Positions 1 to 12,900 of a stretch of 64,000 nucleotides of DNA are shown here, piece after piece (positions within the stretch are counted from its first letter, which is position 1; each line of letters starts with the position of its first letter). The position numbers and the translations under genes were made by a program. This DNA comes from Anisakis pegreffii. Its lineage: Eukaryota; Nematoda; Chromadorea; Rhabditida; Anisakidae. Under the pieces are notes generated by a model. It did no database searches, was not told where the DNA came from, and saw nothing but the letters and a program-made list of their open reading frames with translations. Location of the stretch: NCBI GenBank assembly GCA_035041965.1, contig JAPYMA010002574.1, positions 27,074-91,073 on the forward strand, given 5' to 3'.

Positions 1-84
1 ACTCCGGGCTTGCGCTACTTTTAATTTCAATATAATTATTCATTAAGCAGTCGAATCTATATGGAATATAAAATGGGTTTTCAG

Positions 85-2103
85 CAATAGTTGCAGTACG
101 GCAGAGGGCTGTTGGACAACGCTTCATGAAGTTGATATTTTCTCCACTGGCAAAGTCTCTGCAGTTTTTCATTTTCGCTGTCCATCGTTTTGCGTAATCG
201 ACTATTACAGGTTTGATATAATTATGGTATTCGAAGTGTTCAGTTGATTTGTTAATGACGAGTCCACATTCGCTCCTACGTGCATTACACTCAACAAATC
301 TTAAAAGCTCTTTCATAATACCCTGAGATCGACTTACATTTTTGAGTCGACGTTTTGTGCGCAAGTTGCTGTATAAATACTAACTCATCTGGAGTAGATA
401 ACTTGTTATAAATGAGAATTTTTGCTATAAATGAAAATCAATTGCTATCCGTGTAGATATCCAGAAGAGGAAAACGACTGTTGTTTGTTTTTTTCTGCGG
501 GTGATTATGATCAACTGGTGAAATTCGACATAAAAACAGAAAGCAAAATATCCGTTGGTCAAGCAGTTCGTATACCAGCTGCAGACAATCGTATGATGCA
601 GTCAGATCAAGAGCATTCAGCTTGGATCGTTGAGGTCAGTGAACATACGTCTATCAATGTGCTTCATCTTTATCTTGATGAAGAACTTTTCAGAAGCATT
701 GCATGCAAGAACAATTACGCAACATCTATAAACATTATTTCCATCTATTAAAAGCATAACGTGAAGTATGTTTAACAGAAACAACCACTATGTTCATTCA
801 CCTCCATCCTGTGTTTATTTGCTGTGATGCTGTTCTCGTATATTATCCCTTCTCGATCTTCCAGGATCTAGCTTCTTGTCCAGTGGTCGTTTCTGTTAAT
901 GATTTATATAAGCACTGCTATTAATGTGTATTTCTCATGCAGATAAAATATTAATAAAGAATTAAAGCAACGAACAGTGGACGTGGTTAAGATGGGTGGT
1001 ATTCGTACACAACTGCTACGGATTTGCTTACATGCACAGAAACGTATGGGTACATTACGTATGGCGTTACGCCTTCCGGTTACGATCGCCACAATGCTTA
1101 TGCTTGTTTCACCGTTATTCGGTGATCTACGAACGCAAGTATTCGTCAAATTAATCACTTTTCTACTACAAACACTTTGTTTCCTTTTTCTGTGCTCGCT
1201 GGCACCGCAAAACGGATTCGCTGGCACAAAACCGAAAATATGTTAGTTTATGATAACATTAGTGCTGAATTTATTATGAACATTTATCACTTCAACCCTT
1301 TCATACGTGTGTTATAAACGTGCGAATATCATGCATAAAGACAGTCGATGGATTTGGTACACGGTGACTGCTTAAGATCAACAGATAAGCCAGTTGATGG
1401 ACATGAAATAAAATCAAAATTTTCCTAACTTCTCGATTTATTCAGACACATTTTTTGAGACTGTCTTCATCCTAACATTACTGAGTGTTGTGATCACTGT
1501 CGTTGCAATGGCGCTGAGTCGAGTCAAACGTACAGTACCACCGATTCATAATATTTTCTTAACTGCAAAAATGATCAACCGATTCGTTTGTTGTATTGGT
1601 TCGTTGATTCGTTTATTCTTGGGGATGAGTGTCATCACTTTTTGAACGTGATCAGTATTGTAGTCCAATGAATTTCTTTTCAGGCGACTTGTTCGAACCT
1701 TGTTATTTCTCGTTGATTCACCTGACGCTGTGAATATTAGATCATCGACAGAAGTTGTTTCGTTAGAATCCAAACCGAGATTGACGTTTTTGCAACTTGA
1801 GTTCATTTTAAATATAAAAGTTTTGTTGACGAGCAATTATAGAACGATTAAGAATGCTCTTGCAGCATCCTTATTCATTTGTAAAATACCTTTTGAGAAC
1901 CTCTCATTCTTTTAGAACCAGAAGCAGGTGTTTCGTACCAACGTCATATCGATGATCAATCAACAACGCCAGCCACAAATTATGAAACGAGACAGCCAGA
2001 CTATACGCTTGAATGGAGACATATTTTTATAGCCGCAAACAACTTATTTTCGGGCGTTTCATTCACAGTTTTCATCTTTGTTGCTGCATTTGATATTCTC
2101 TAA
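85..2103 (+). CDS. Divergent Cys-loop ligand-gated ion channel subunit, 5' end off window
   Basis: A pentameric neurotransmitter-gated channel subunit of the plasma membrane. Exon 85-210 (after TTTTCAG) ends in CVIDYYR and joins in phase to the exon from 457, which starts YPEEENDCC; together they give two cysteines 13 residues apart, the Cys-loop spacing. The second exon probably ends near 634 (GAG|GTCAGT). Exon about 978-1241 holds the end of the binding domain, TM1 (RLPVTIATMLML) and TM2 preceded by GD at the usual GE position. Exon from 1446 holds TM3 (FFETVFILTLLS) and the start of the cytoplasmic loop. An exon from 1684 and the last exon 1916-2103 finish the loop and TM4 (FSGVSFTVFIFVAAF), ending DIL-stop. 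The first half of the ligand-binding domain must lie left of base 1. Joins around 634-978 and 1640-1916 are unresolved. It resembles nematode lgc/nAChR-like subunits; ligand and ion selectivity cannot be read. Confidence 0.85.
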
Positions 2104-3221
2104 TCACTCATCGGTTTGCAAATGGGGCATCTTCTAGTGGTTAATGTCATTTTCTTTTCTGAGCATTTTTTTCTAATAAAAGACAGTCTAAAAATATTAA
2201 GCTCTATACTGATACAATTTCTCTGTTAATGTGGTTGAGGGAAATTTGTAAAGACTGTAAAAAGTTACAATTAATGATGGGAATGGTTTATGTAAACGGA
2301 ATTAAAATGAAGTAAGGCATATTATTTGGTAAAATAAGAATAAATAGTATATTGAATTTATCCGTGTGTTACAATAACACATGATAGAATGATGTGAGTG
2401 AATAATGGTTTGGACAATCGAGAGAAAAGAATGGGTACAATTGATTATGAATATGTATGTAGTTGTGCCAACGGTACAGTACTGTTGAGAGTCAGAAAAT
2501 TTGATTGATTATTGACAGAGTAAGTTGTTTAATATATTTAGAACTGGGATAAGAGTATTTTATTAGAATATGCTTAATTTTGTAAAAAGAATTGCTAGGA
2601 AGTTTTTGTAATGTGTGAGCAGCCATGCCTTTTTTAAGGTATGCCTATAAATAAATAAATATATGCTGTGCACATTGGCCCGCCAGTCAGCTGCTCGGTA
2701 AATTTTTGACCCCCAAGTCAGTTGCTCGAGGAAATTTTGGCCCGTGATAAAATCTACTCGCCGATGGCTGCACTAGACCAAACCGCCGCCGCCAGACGGT
2801 AATTCAGAACTTCCCTTCAATACACTGAAAACCTTTTTCCCCGCTATGTCTCGCGTCCCCTCTTGTTTTGCAAAAATTTTTTTATATATTCGAGGGGGTC
2901 TACAATATGGTATATATCTATCTCATTCTGAAACGCGGGGGTAAGTTCGTGACCTTTTTCGTTAATGAGAAAATCTCAACTTACATAATTCTCAATCACA
3001 GAGCGCATAACTGAATGGAAATATACACCCGAAGGTATGATAAGCACGGCATGAGAATCATTCACATCATGAAACAACATTACTGAGCAGCCTCATTCAC
3101 AGAACGGAAATGATGTGTAAAATGAATATTTGTTTATATTTATTGGTGAAAGTATTCAGTATAATGGGGCCATACGGAAAAGAATTCAGTATGATGGCAT
3201 TCTCAATTATGGCATTCCCAA
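2104..3221. other. Intergenic, channel gene 3' side to AAGAB 3' end
   Basis: No exon is visible on either strand. The stretch lies between the 3' ends of two convergent genes. It contains AT-rich sequence, a short imperfect tandem duplication near 2.7 kb and a slightly GC-richer patch around 2760-2860. Confidence 0.5.
2685..2743. repeat. Imperfect two-copy tandem repeat, about 30 bp unit
   Basis: AGTCAGCTGCTCGGTAAATT at 2685 is followed by AGTCAGTTGCTCGAGGAAAT at about 2716. Both units are followed by a T-run then GACCCC or GGCCC. No open frame uses it. Confidence 0.7.
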
Positions 3222-5942
3222 TCATGTTTCTTCGTCTTCTTCATCGGATGACGACGACAGAAGTAAATCATCCATACCAAGTGCTTTTATCACTTCCATC
3301 ATTGTATCAACAGCCAACTTTTGTCGTTCCTCACCAAACGACATCTGTGAGAGCGCACAACGCACCTGAACAAACGTGAATAAAGAGAAGAGTGGAAAAT
3401 GAATCTCAAGAGGAGTTTCATTTAAGTCATTGTTAAAGATTGAATCGATTTCATGCATAGAAGATGCGACGAAATAATTTCAAAAGTCAGTCAAGATACA
3501 GTATGGGGATCGTTAGCCTTTATGCAAAAGCATTCGATGCTGAAATGAGCCGGACCGTATGTCACCACACTGATAAATGAATAGCAGATTAATGACAAAT
3601 TAGACTGGAATTAGCTCAAAAAATGTTTAGCTAAATGATTATTTCTATATTATTTCCTCTCGATTATACTACAAAAAATAAGGACAATTTTCATTTGCAC
3701 ATTATTAGTAATTTCATTTTACCCGATCCACTTTTGCAACCAACTGATTCATTTCACAGTCATTGGATGTCGTCATCATATTCGTATCTTCAGCAATTAA
3801 ATTGTCAACCATTGATTTAGTATTTGCTACATCACATGGTTGACTATCCATCGAAATGCTTTTCTCTTTCACATTTCCGTGCCCCACTTCTGACAACGAA
3901 TGAGCTGTGTTGCTGCTAGTTTCAACGCTACAGGTTGGATGTTGCATCGCCTCAGTACACTTCACGTCATTCAATTCTAAACTGTTGAAAACTTGTACGC
4001 GTTCCACTTCCTGATCTTCGCTTAAATCATTTTCAGCACTCATAAATTCACCGAATTCTTCATCATCTCCCAGCGGCTTCGTGCCTTCTTTATACTGCAA
4101 ATCAACTTGTTTTTTAATGACATATTTTTTAAAAATTCGATTTTGGGAACGCAGCATTCCTGATAAATAAAATGAGATTGAAGAACGTCGCAAAGACGTT
4201 AAAAAAGTAGATTTTGTGATGAATGCCTACTAAGTGAAATGTCTATGCAAACATCTTTTTCGTATTCAGTGAGTAATTGGATAGGAAAGGGTATAATTTT
4301 GAAGAAGAAATTTTTACAGAAGTAGAAGCTTGTTGATTGTTATTTGATGAACTGCACTTTCCATCAAATTCATTATTTATCTTTTCATCATTAACTTTTG
4401 CTGTTACATGAGACATTTCTTGTTTCGTCATCAAACTGTGCGAATTATTCTCTTTCAACACTCTGTTGATCCATTCGGCTGATTCGAGCACCTAAATTGA
4501 AAGAGATATTCCATTTTGTGAGTATCATCAAATTAATTAGATAAGAATTAAATATATAAATTTTGGATTAATTACGCGATGCGCAATACCACACCGGATC
4601 ATAAAAGAAGCTAGAAGGCTTAAGCTTGGTACAGGTATGAAGCTAACTGATAAACGCAAAAGTATGCAAATGACTACATCTATATGCATAATGTATACCT
4701 AAAAAGTGTTCTACGGAAACTATGCAAGGTTAATCACAAATTTTGCAGAATACTGCACAAAGAGAGAATGACTGTGATAACCTGCCGAATACGATCTATA
4801 CCATGAAGTTCAGCGTATTCTTCCAATTCCAAAAGCGTCTCCTGAAGCAACAATTCATTCTATTATCATCAGCAACAACAGCCTCATACATTAAACTACA
4901 CTCTCATGAGTCCCTCGGATTCGGTTTTTAGTTATGACAAATTGCAAGAATAGGTACGGTTTATGAGAAACTTGCACTGCTCTCTTATTGCTAGGCACTC
5001 GCAATTAGGAACTGTCTTAAAACAGTGCTATCGAATCAGGATGAAATTTTGTCTGCAATTAACACTTACAAAAAAAGCTAATTTCACAACTTCAAATATT
5101 CAGAACAAGAAGATGAACAGTGTGAGGTTGTCAAACGCAAACTAGCTTCATTGCTTTACGGTTAAATATGCGGAATATAATAATCCAAAAACCCGAAAAA
5201 CAACAGAAGCAAACATAAATATAATCACTTGATCTGGATTAAGTTCAATTAGTTCGAACTGCTCCATGACGCAGAAGTTCGTCAGTAATTCAGTCCATTC
5301 AGCATCTCGTTCTAATCGATCGCAAACCATTATCTTAATACCAGAAGATGAATATGGATTTCATAAGACAAACTGTAGATGTGCTGGGCATGAGCTACTT
5401 TAACTGTAAAGCGCCGTTTGATTGCTTACGTAACATAGCATCACCTGTACATCAGCTTGCCACAAATTCAGTTTTTTCTTCAGCTCTTTCAGCGCTTCCA
5501 AACTACCATCGAATTTATAAATGATCGCACCAATTTGCGGTGTGGCCAAGTTATCCCCGTTGCAGGATGATAAACTTTGAAGATCATCAACACAGTGCAG
5601 ATTTATAGTAACGGCATAGTACTTGTTATTAATTAACAACTCAGCTTTGCTGCTTGACGTAGACGCTGATTTATCACCTGAATAATGCCTTCGTTTGACA
5701 GTTTAAATAGTTATCAGAAAATTAACTTGTCCTCTTAAGATATCAAAGCAGTTATTATTGTTTCGAAGGTGTTTTCACGGGTTATCAGCAAAAGTACCAA
5801 ATATCGATCGGCTGGCTTACGAAAATTAACGCTAATCAACCACGTCATTAGTGAACGACCCACCAATAAGTGCATCAAATACTTTATGATCATGATCTGC
5901 TATTAACAGAGCAGTTGAACGCAAATTTTCCTTATCGTTCAT
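3222..5942 (-). CDS. AAGAB: Alpha- and gamma-adaptin-binding protein p34 (AAGAB) homologue
   Basis: AAGAB is a cytosolic chaperone for assembly of the clathrin adaptors AP1 and AP2. Predicted exons: 5864-5942 (start ATG, MNDKENLRSTALL; its 3' junction is the least certain), 5445-5677 (INNKYYAVTINL, matching human DNKYYSADINL), 5229-5333 (MVCDRLERDAEW and FELIELNPDQ, matching LVCDR and FELVELSPEE), 4782-4841 (HGIDRIRQ, matching TGVKRIVQ), 4318-4491 (starts VLESAEWINRVLKENN), 4095-3723 region with start at 4094 (acidic tail containing DDEEFGEF), and 3222-3365 (SFGEERQKLAVDTMM ... LLLSSSSDEEDEE, matching the human C-terminal SSDEE end). Phases agree across all joins after the first exon. About 388 residues, longer than the human protein (about 315) because of the low-complexity middle. 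An AG acceptor just upstream of the start (TTTTTAG at about 5956) could be a trans-splice or 5'UTR intron site. Confidence 0.88.
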
Positions 5943-6068
5943 CCTTTCATAAGCACCTAAAAATAAGTGAATAACGCATTGCACAGTCACCCTTCTTTTA
6001 TTCGAAAATTTCGAATTTAATGTATGATTGCGATTCCGGCACTTTCACACTGTAGTGGACCCCATCCT

Positions 6069-6241
6069 GCGGTAACCCCTTAACAGCAACGCTTAGGCCT
6101 ATGCTGATTGTGAGGTTATCCCTTTTCTCTCATTCGATGATCGTGCATATATACAACGAAATGAGTTTTGCTGTTGAGCGGTAACCCGTTAACAGCAACG
6201 CTTAGGCTTATGCTGAGGCTATCCCTTTTCTCTCTTTCGAT
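6069..6241. repeat. Direct repeat pair of about 65-70 bp
   Basis: Copy 1 at 6069-6139 and copy 2 at 6178-6241 share GCGGTAACCC.TTAACAGCAA, CGCTTAGGC.TATGCTGA, then TATCCCTTTTCTCTC.TTCGATG. The copies differ by a short indel and scattered bases. They lie upstream of the AAGAB start, so they could be a promoter-proximal duplication or a minisatellite remnant. Confidence 0.8.
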
Positions 6242-8527
6242 GGGCACATGGGGTGGGGTGAACTACAGTGCAAGTACCCCAATTCCTTTACGATAAACAA
6301 AGAATCAACAACGAATAGAAAGATGCCACGAAAACATAACAACGAATGCAACAGTAGTAGCAAATCAATCATACCCACGGCCATATAACAAATTTAGGTG
6401 AATACGAAAAGTCAGATCGATAAGACAGAGACAAGCGTAACAACTGCACCCGTTTACGAGAACAATATGCACATAACCATCCATTTCTAATTGTTCACTG
6501 AACTCCTCTCCTCTTCATAATGATAACTTACTGCTGGGGATATACACACAATTCGCCAAATACGAACCGAGTGACAGTATGCCAATCAAGAGAATTAGCA
6601 TTTTTAATTGATAGATGTTAAAAAATGTGAATTTCTTACCCATCCAACGTGAACCAATCCGGACAATTTATATGTCATTTTGTAGCGCAAATCCAGGAGA
6701 ATAAAATATCAGGTATAGAGTGTCCAGCAATAAGGATATATTTGAGTTTTTCAATTTGGTTTGAAACACAAAAATTGAAAAAAAAATAACTGAAACTGCT
6801 ATACACCTGATATGAAAAATTTATAGCCAAGATGTACACCATATTGTAGCCCAGATTCAGTAATTTACAATGATGCAATAAACTTTGACTGAGAGTGTAC
6901 AGTTGCGACAGTTATGCTATTTGGCATGATCAGTGGTGATTTTTAATCGTCACAATTTGTATATATTGGAGTAACCGAATTTTTTTCGGCCTCAGAAAAG
7001 CAATCAGCGAAGAAGATGTACATCCGGGATTGTAGAAATGAAATAAACTTTCACTGGTAATGAGGATTACGATAAGTGGTGACGTTCAATAGTCACAATT
7101 CAACAGCCATTCATCCGCCATAGTGTTCATTGCCATGTTGGGATCCAACAATGTTCACATGCCGATTGAAGACGTTACGGTGTCGTTAATAACGCTTTTC
7201 AAATGCTCTGAACTAAATGGGCTCCTAGTACCTTTTCCTTCCCCAGTCCTTTTCCAATGCCTATTCTGGTGGATGATGCATCATTCCTCAATAATCCTTA
7301 CTCATTTTTATATACTCTCACTGTTTCAAACTCTTTCATTCAAAAAATTGTCTTCATAGCAGTGCCGTTGGTTCATCAATTAAAATATACTTTATTTAAG
7401 GTTCACCCATACTCTACCACGGGAACGATGACGTACAGGTGTAGAAAATTTTCAAAAATTAGAAGCGAAGTAAAATAAAAACAAAGTATATTTCAAAACT
7501 TTATTCCTGACTATACGCCTGAAATAATCAGTTTTTGATTCACTTCATATTGATTAACGATTATCCTTTCTTTAATGATCCATTGAAAACATATTTGGGA
7601 AATCTTGGATGCAACAACCAGGAAGCCTCGGAGTGATGATGAAGGCAAAATATACTTCAGTAAACTGAAGTCTTGCTAAAGTATACTTCCAGAACTTTTT
7701 TTTGGGACTGGAAGTCAAGGGACAGAGCCGAATTAAAATTATGATAGAGTGTAAATTTTTAGGTGACGTGACAACACTACCCTACAGCACTACTACACTC
7801 AACACGAACGGCTACATCGAATGCGTAGTCTAATCACAACATTTGAATGATTAAACGACATATTTCGAGCGTGTTGCTGTAAAACGCACCCTTGGCATCC
7901 GGGTGACTTGCCTACGTTCTCTTATATGGGTGGCCTGTTGCATCAATAGTTTATGCCATAGCCAATATCGTCAGCAAACTCAAAAAAAATTCATCACTAA
8001 GAATACTCAGATAAAACTCAGAGTTCAGCAAGTGGATCTAATCTTGATGGCCACGATCATCGGTGAGATAAATATCAAGAATATACAGTAGTGATAAAGT
8101 TAACGCTAATCACGACAACGCAAAAGGATGGAACTGCGACGGAATATTAACACGTTACAGGCGCCTGGGAGATGAAGGTTGGCAAGAACGTTGAAAACAC
8201 TTGAATTTGGTCGAAAATGCTGATGCAATATGGAGCGATTGATTTGTTCAAAACTGATTAATGTATTCCAGAAGAAGGACATTTAAGGCTAACATACTGA
8301 ATTGTTGAGGCATAACCTAATGGAGAAAATGATATACAAAACAATGAATTTGGGATCTGAGAAGGAAAGTGCAAGAAGTGATGAGAGATTAAAATGCAAT
8401 AGCAGGATCCAGATCTGGTAGTGAAATTTACCGCTGGAACCATGTTCGTCACTGACTGCGCCACAGTTTGGCGCAAAACAGTTTAGATTTGAGTCCAGAA
8501 AGAGTATTTCAAGTGAAATGTTGCATT
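6242..8527. other. Intergenic, no defensible exon
   Basis: AT-rich sequence with only short open frames. A loosely repeated motif (CAGTGGTGATTTTTAATCGTCACAA near 6930 and AAGTGGTGACGTTCAATAGTCACAA near 7075) is the only structure I see. Confidence 0.4.
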
Positions 8528-8641
8528 CTAAGTTCTTAAAAGCCTTGATGAGATTTTCACCAAATTTTCATAGTTTTCTTCCCTCCAGTTTTCGCGAAAC
8601 CCCTTTTGCACTAACTTGAATGCTTCCCACATGTCTTTCTC
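8528..8641 (-). CDS. Possible terminal exon, unidentified protein
   Basis: The minus-strand frame reads EKDMWEAFKLVQKGFRENW then REENYENLVKISSRLLRT and a stop. The charged, helix-like composition looks like real coding rather than chance AT-rich ORF. A possible acceptor (GGGAAG|GAG) sits at 8641, but the frame is also open further upstream (to about 8788). It may belong to the same gene as the HEAT-like exon at 8987-9073; intermediate exons were not found. It could also be a remnant. Confidence 0.3.
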   Translation of the reverse strand, partial: EKDMWEAFKLVQKGFRENWREENYENLVKISSRLLRT

Positions 8642-8986
8642 CTTCCCATGAAAATAATATTTCACCACAAAATACACAATTGCACAGCGCAAGCAACTGC
8701 ATAAAGGCCAGTGAGTGCTGGGAGGAATACAAGACCGCAAGCCTGTTCTGACACGTAAGTGTACCTTGAAACTAGAGCTAATAAACAATTTTAGTCATTA
8801 TACCCTTTATCAGTGACCTAAACTTAATGAGGAAATACTACACTGATATCGGAAGCATTTTGGCTCTTGACCAATGTCGTTATTCTTATTGCTACCTCAA
8901 CAAACGAGTATTGTTAATATTTATTTATCAATTTAATTATTGCTAATATCATTCAGAAATATTAACTAACGATAAAAGAGAAGAAC

Positions 8987-9073
8987 AAGGTTGGCAAGAT
9001 ATTTGTTTACAGCTGCTTCACGCACTGATTGTTCTGGATTTGCAACTGAGAGCAGCAGTAACGGATCGAAGTT
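8987..9073 (-). CDS. HEAT-repeat-like exon of an unidentified gene
   Basis: An acceptor ACACACGCAG is followed by 29 codons, NFDPLLLLSVANPEQ then SVREAAVNKYLANL, before a GTTCTT donor. The pattern of a leucine helix, Asn-Pro turn, then V-R-E-A-A helix is that of a HEAT repeat, as in HEATR1/UTP10-type proteins. One repeat is too little to name a family. Upstream exons on the minus strand were not found within the next kb, so this may be a fragment or an isolated pseudo-exon. Confidence 0.35.
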
Positions 9074-9954
9074 CTGCGTGTGTGAAGCGAAAGATTAGGA
9101 GTAGATAATATTCTTCCCTAGCACCTATAACATATAAACAGGTATCAGAGTGTGTATGATATAATATCACATAATAAACATGCTTCTTGAATACTAATCG
9201 TCATATTCAATACGAACATAATTGCATCGCTGAAAATGCCATTCAAAATCGCAATTATGGGTCGGTTGGCCGGCCTTCGCTGACAGAGTAGCAAGCTCAT
9301 ATCACTAAACTATATTATGCATGCATATAATAACATATACTCATGCTTTCAATAATAACATCAAGTCACGTTTTTTGCCACCTACATATTTATTTCAACA
9401 ACCGCTAGCGACTTCTTTTGATGCCTCACTCCCACTCAGCAAAACAATGCAGTTGTCATTTATCTTTATTAATCGCTTGTTTTTTTCTTACCTGAATAAG
9501 ACACCGTGATTATTATTATCTTTCATGTCCTCATTTTTACACAGGAGCCCATTCACCGATCGCTAGTTTCTAAGATGAGTCATTTCATTCAAATTATGAA
9601 CATCAAAATGGTGCTTCAGTCAGACTCGGTCCACCATTTAAATTGATCGCCATTCTATTCAGCTAATGATAATAAGAACTGAAATCCAAGAATAATATCT
9701 TCTTCAAGCTTCTAATAGAATCAATATTAATTCTGATCATTGCCCACAGCGTTTATTGATATTGTACTTATCACTGAACAAATTAACTAAAAAAAACTAA
9801 TCTTTCATTGAAAACATACCTCTGTGTATTCTGCTATTAACCCCGATCATCCAACTTTCTTTAAAAGAGTGATTTTAGAGAGATTTTCTTTTGATAAGGA
9901 ACTGAATTTGACACTAAAGATTATTCATTAACGAAATTGTCACTTCATTCAAAA
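9074..9954. other. Intergenic, no defensible exon
   Basis: AT-rich, with no exon-like frame flanked by plausible splice sites. It lies between the minus-strand fragments and the plus-strand start at 9955, so it may carry a promoter; no specific motif was recognised. Confidence 0.35.
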
Positions 9955-12900
9955 ATGATATTGGAAACAATTTTCATTGGCATGTCCGTACATGCGGCAT
10001 TCTCGAGCTGTAAGTGATTGATCACTGTACAATTATTCTTTTTTGAATCAATCAATGAAGTCACATCTAAAGTATATACGGAAATATAAGTGATAGATTT
10101 TCGAATGGACGGTGGATCTGCAAATTCCTATTGAGCATTTTTGCTTTTTTTTTTGACTGAGTCAAACAATAAACCTAAAAGAGTTGACAGAGAAAAACTT
10201 TCAGCATCTCGATGCTTTTACTTGCCAAATATCGCACTTAACGGTGGAACCTATGACGAGTTCAGCGCCAACGATATCAAGGTGGAAAATTTTCTGGAAC
10301 TTTGTTGAATCCATTTTTCTAATGAATGAATTTCTTATAATAAAACTGTGTTTTTTATGAAAGGGGGATTCAAAAATGTCAGCTGAACACTAAGAAGGAT
10401 GACAAATTGTTGCTGATTAGTTTATAAAAAATAATTCATTAGTAGTTATTCAATAATGTTTTCAATATGGTTATTTGATCGCATGAAAATGATTCCTGTA
10501 ATAAAATTGACGAATTCTTGACAGCAAGTTTCTTCATCAATTGAGCCTTTCCTGAATTTCTTCTGATTTGTCGCTAAGAAGTGTCAAAGGAGGAAGGATT
10601 TGCAGTCATGAAAATTGTTGGAGGAGGGAATGGCGATCTACAATGTATTTTATATGAACGCTCTTTTATAGCGTTGTTGCATTGCATGTGCTAAAGACCA
10701 TTGCTGTTTGGGTTACTCATTCAGTAAATCACAAAAGCGATGCTATATGAAGTCGGCTGTGTCCGATTCGACTGTTAACAATGATATGACCAGTGGTGTC
10801 AAAGCGAACACACATTCAGGTGAATTCATTACAGTTTTTAATAACTATCGTTTTTAACTTCCCTTTTTACAAAAGTTCTTTCTGTCACTGAGTACAACAC
10901 AAAAGCAACTATCTACGATAATTAACTTGACATCATGGTTTGTTGAAACATCGTGATCACGGATCATAAAGTTTTGACAAACCATGGAAACACTTGCACA
11001 TGCTGGATGGATTATTACTGTGTATATAGAACAACTCATTTGTGAGCAACAGTGCACATAATATGTTGCGTCGGGGCATTAGGTAAAACCTAGATAATGC
11101 AATAGTTCTAACATAGCATAGGAATTGCTGAACAGGTTGTGTTATGTCCCTTATTGAACACCATGCGTGTGTTTATAATTAAACTCCATTTACCAATGAT
11201 GTAAATATTGTTTCTGAGGCCGTGATGAAGTATTATACTACTGACGGATGATTCCTTAAAAAGTTGAGTTAGATACTCGTAAATAGAATTGATCCGAACC
11301 AATGATGTCGTATGAGAGAATACAGTTAATTTTAGGACAAGGAGCGTTTCTGAGAAACGTTGCTATTGAAGGAGGTGCTGCAGCAGCTGTTCGTTTACGA
11401 GAACCACAAGAGTGTCAGCAATATTGCACTGGTGAGAAGCTGATGTTGAAACGCAACTGAAATTTGTTGCACTTGAAACTGGTCTTGTAAATGAGACAGT
11501 CCGAGTCTGCTGAGTATTGTTCGTGAATAAATGCTAGTGGTTTCTTTTAGTGAACTTTGAGAAATTGACAAATTTCTCGATTTTAGAATCGAAACTGGCG
11601 TTAGGGTGAAAGAAAGGCATCAGTTGACGCCGTGTGGCAACGTTCCAGAATTGGAGTATATCAGAGTGTTGTGCGGAGATGGGGAGAATCGGGGACATTT
11701 TGGGGATGGGGACAGTCCCATGAAAATAACCGAGGCTCTAAAAAGGTCAGGGACGGGGATTCGGGGACTCCCCGCACACCACTAGTATATCATAACCATA
11801 CAGTGCTTCGAGAACATCAAGAAATCACCCGGATGCAATTTAGCACCGTCTGATTCAGTCAAGCTAGGCTTATGCCGAGTCTCTCAATTAGGCTTAAGCT
11901 CATTTTGAGGCTGAAATTGGACTGAATTGATCCGGGTGAGTGTTCCAGTTTGCTGCCATGCTTCCCTTTCATCTTAACCTTAAAAGCTGGCGAGACAAAC
12001 GGAAGACGAAACTGAATGATTTCACGTTGGAAATGAAGTAACAAGCTTTCAATGAATATCCTCACCGAACGGACACATTCAATGCAACTACACAAACCAC
12101 TGCACATCACCAGTGAATAAACTAAGCTTATTGCAGTGTATGGCATTTATTCATGGAGTCCGCCGAATCGCGATGACCAAAGTGCTGATGGTTATTGTGC
12201 GTGCATGACACGGATCCAGTCTCTTGACTACTCATTCGGCTCTCACTCAGCCATCTTTCCACCCGTTTCATCATTGAACTAATTCATCCAAACGAATAAT
12301 ATGTCCTAATCAGAGTCATTTCTATAAATTGATCATTGCAAATTGTATAAATGCTTTTCAATAGAACAAATGTAATCTTATTCAGAAATGATTGTACGAG
12401 TGTAACTTTAACACATGAATATTTACGTAACGGCTAATGCCACATATCATTCTCGTTCACAGAAGCAATATCACAAATTCATCATCTGCATTTTACTTGA
12501 ACACGAGAATGCATTCCAAAAAATGAGATGAGACACGTTGATTAAGCTGACAGATGTTTTTCTCCAGTGAAGATGATTTGATGATAGTTCAGACCCTCAT
12601 CTATGCGAATACCACAAGAAATAATCATCTTTCCTTTAAGTAGAGCTGGTCGGAACATAGAATTATGAAAACAATTGAATGAGAAGATAATACAAAAGTA
12701 AAGAGGTAAAAGAATAATTATGATATAGATATTTGGTGACCTTATTGTCACGCGCTTGTGTAGTGATCATAAATTGTAAGTGCTAATCAAAAAGAAAAAT
12801 AATCCTTCGATTGATAAAGATGATACATTGAGTGGAATATTTTTGTTGTGAGCCTCTTTTGTTTTTCATCGTTATTTGTTCATTTGTGTGCCACTTACGC

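Noticed and set aside
1..322. Long open minus-strand frame with many cysteines, looking like an exon of a secreted protein
   Set aside because: The plus strand of the same bases encodes EVDIFSTGKVSAVFHF and CVIDYYR, the in-phase first half of the Cys-loop, so the minus frame is a shadow.
904..1227. Minus-strand ORF of 107 codons
   Set aside because: It is the antisense of the channel TM1-TM2 exon.
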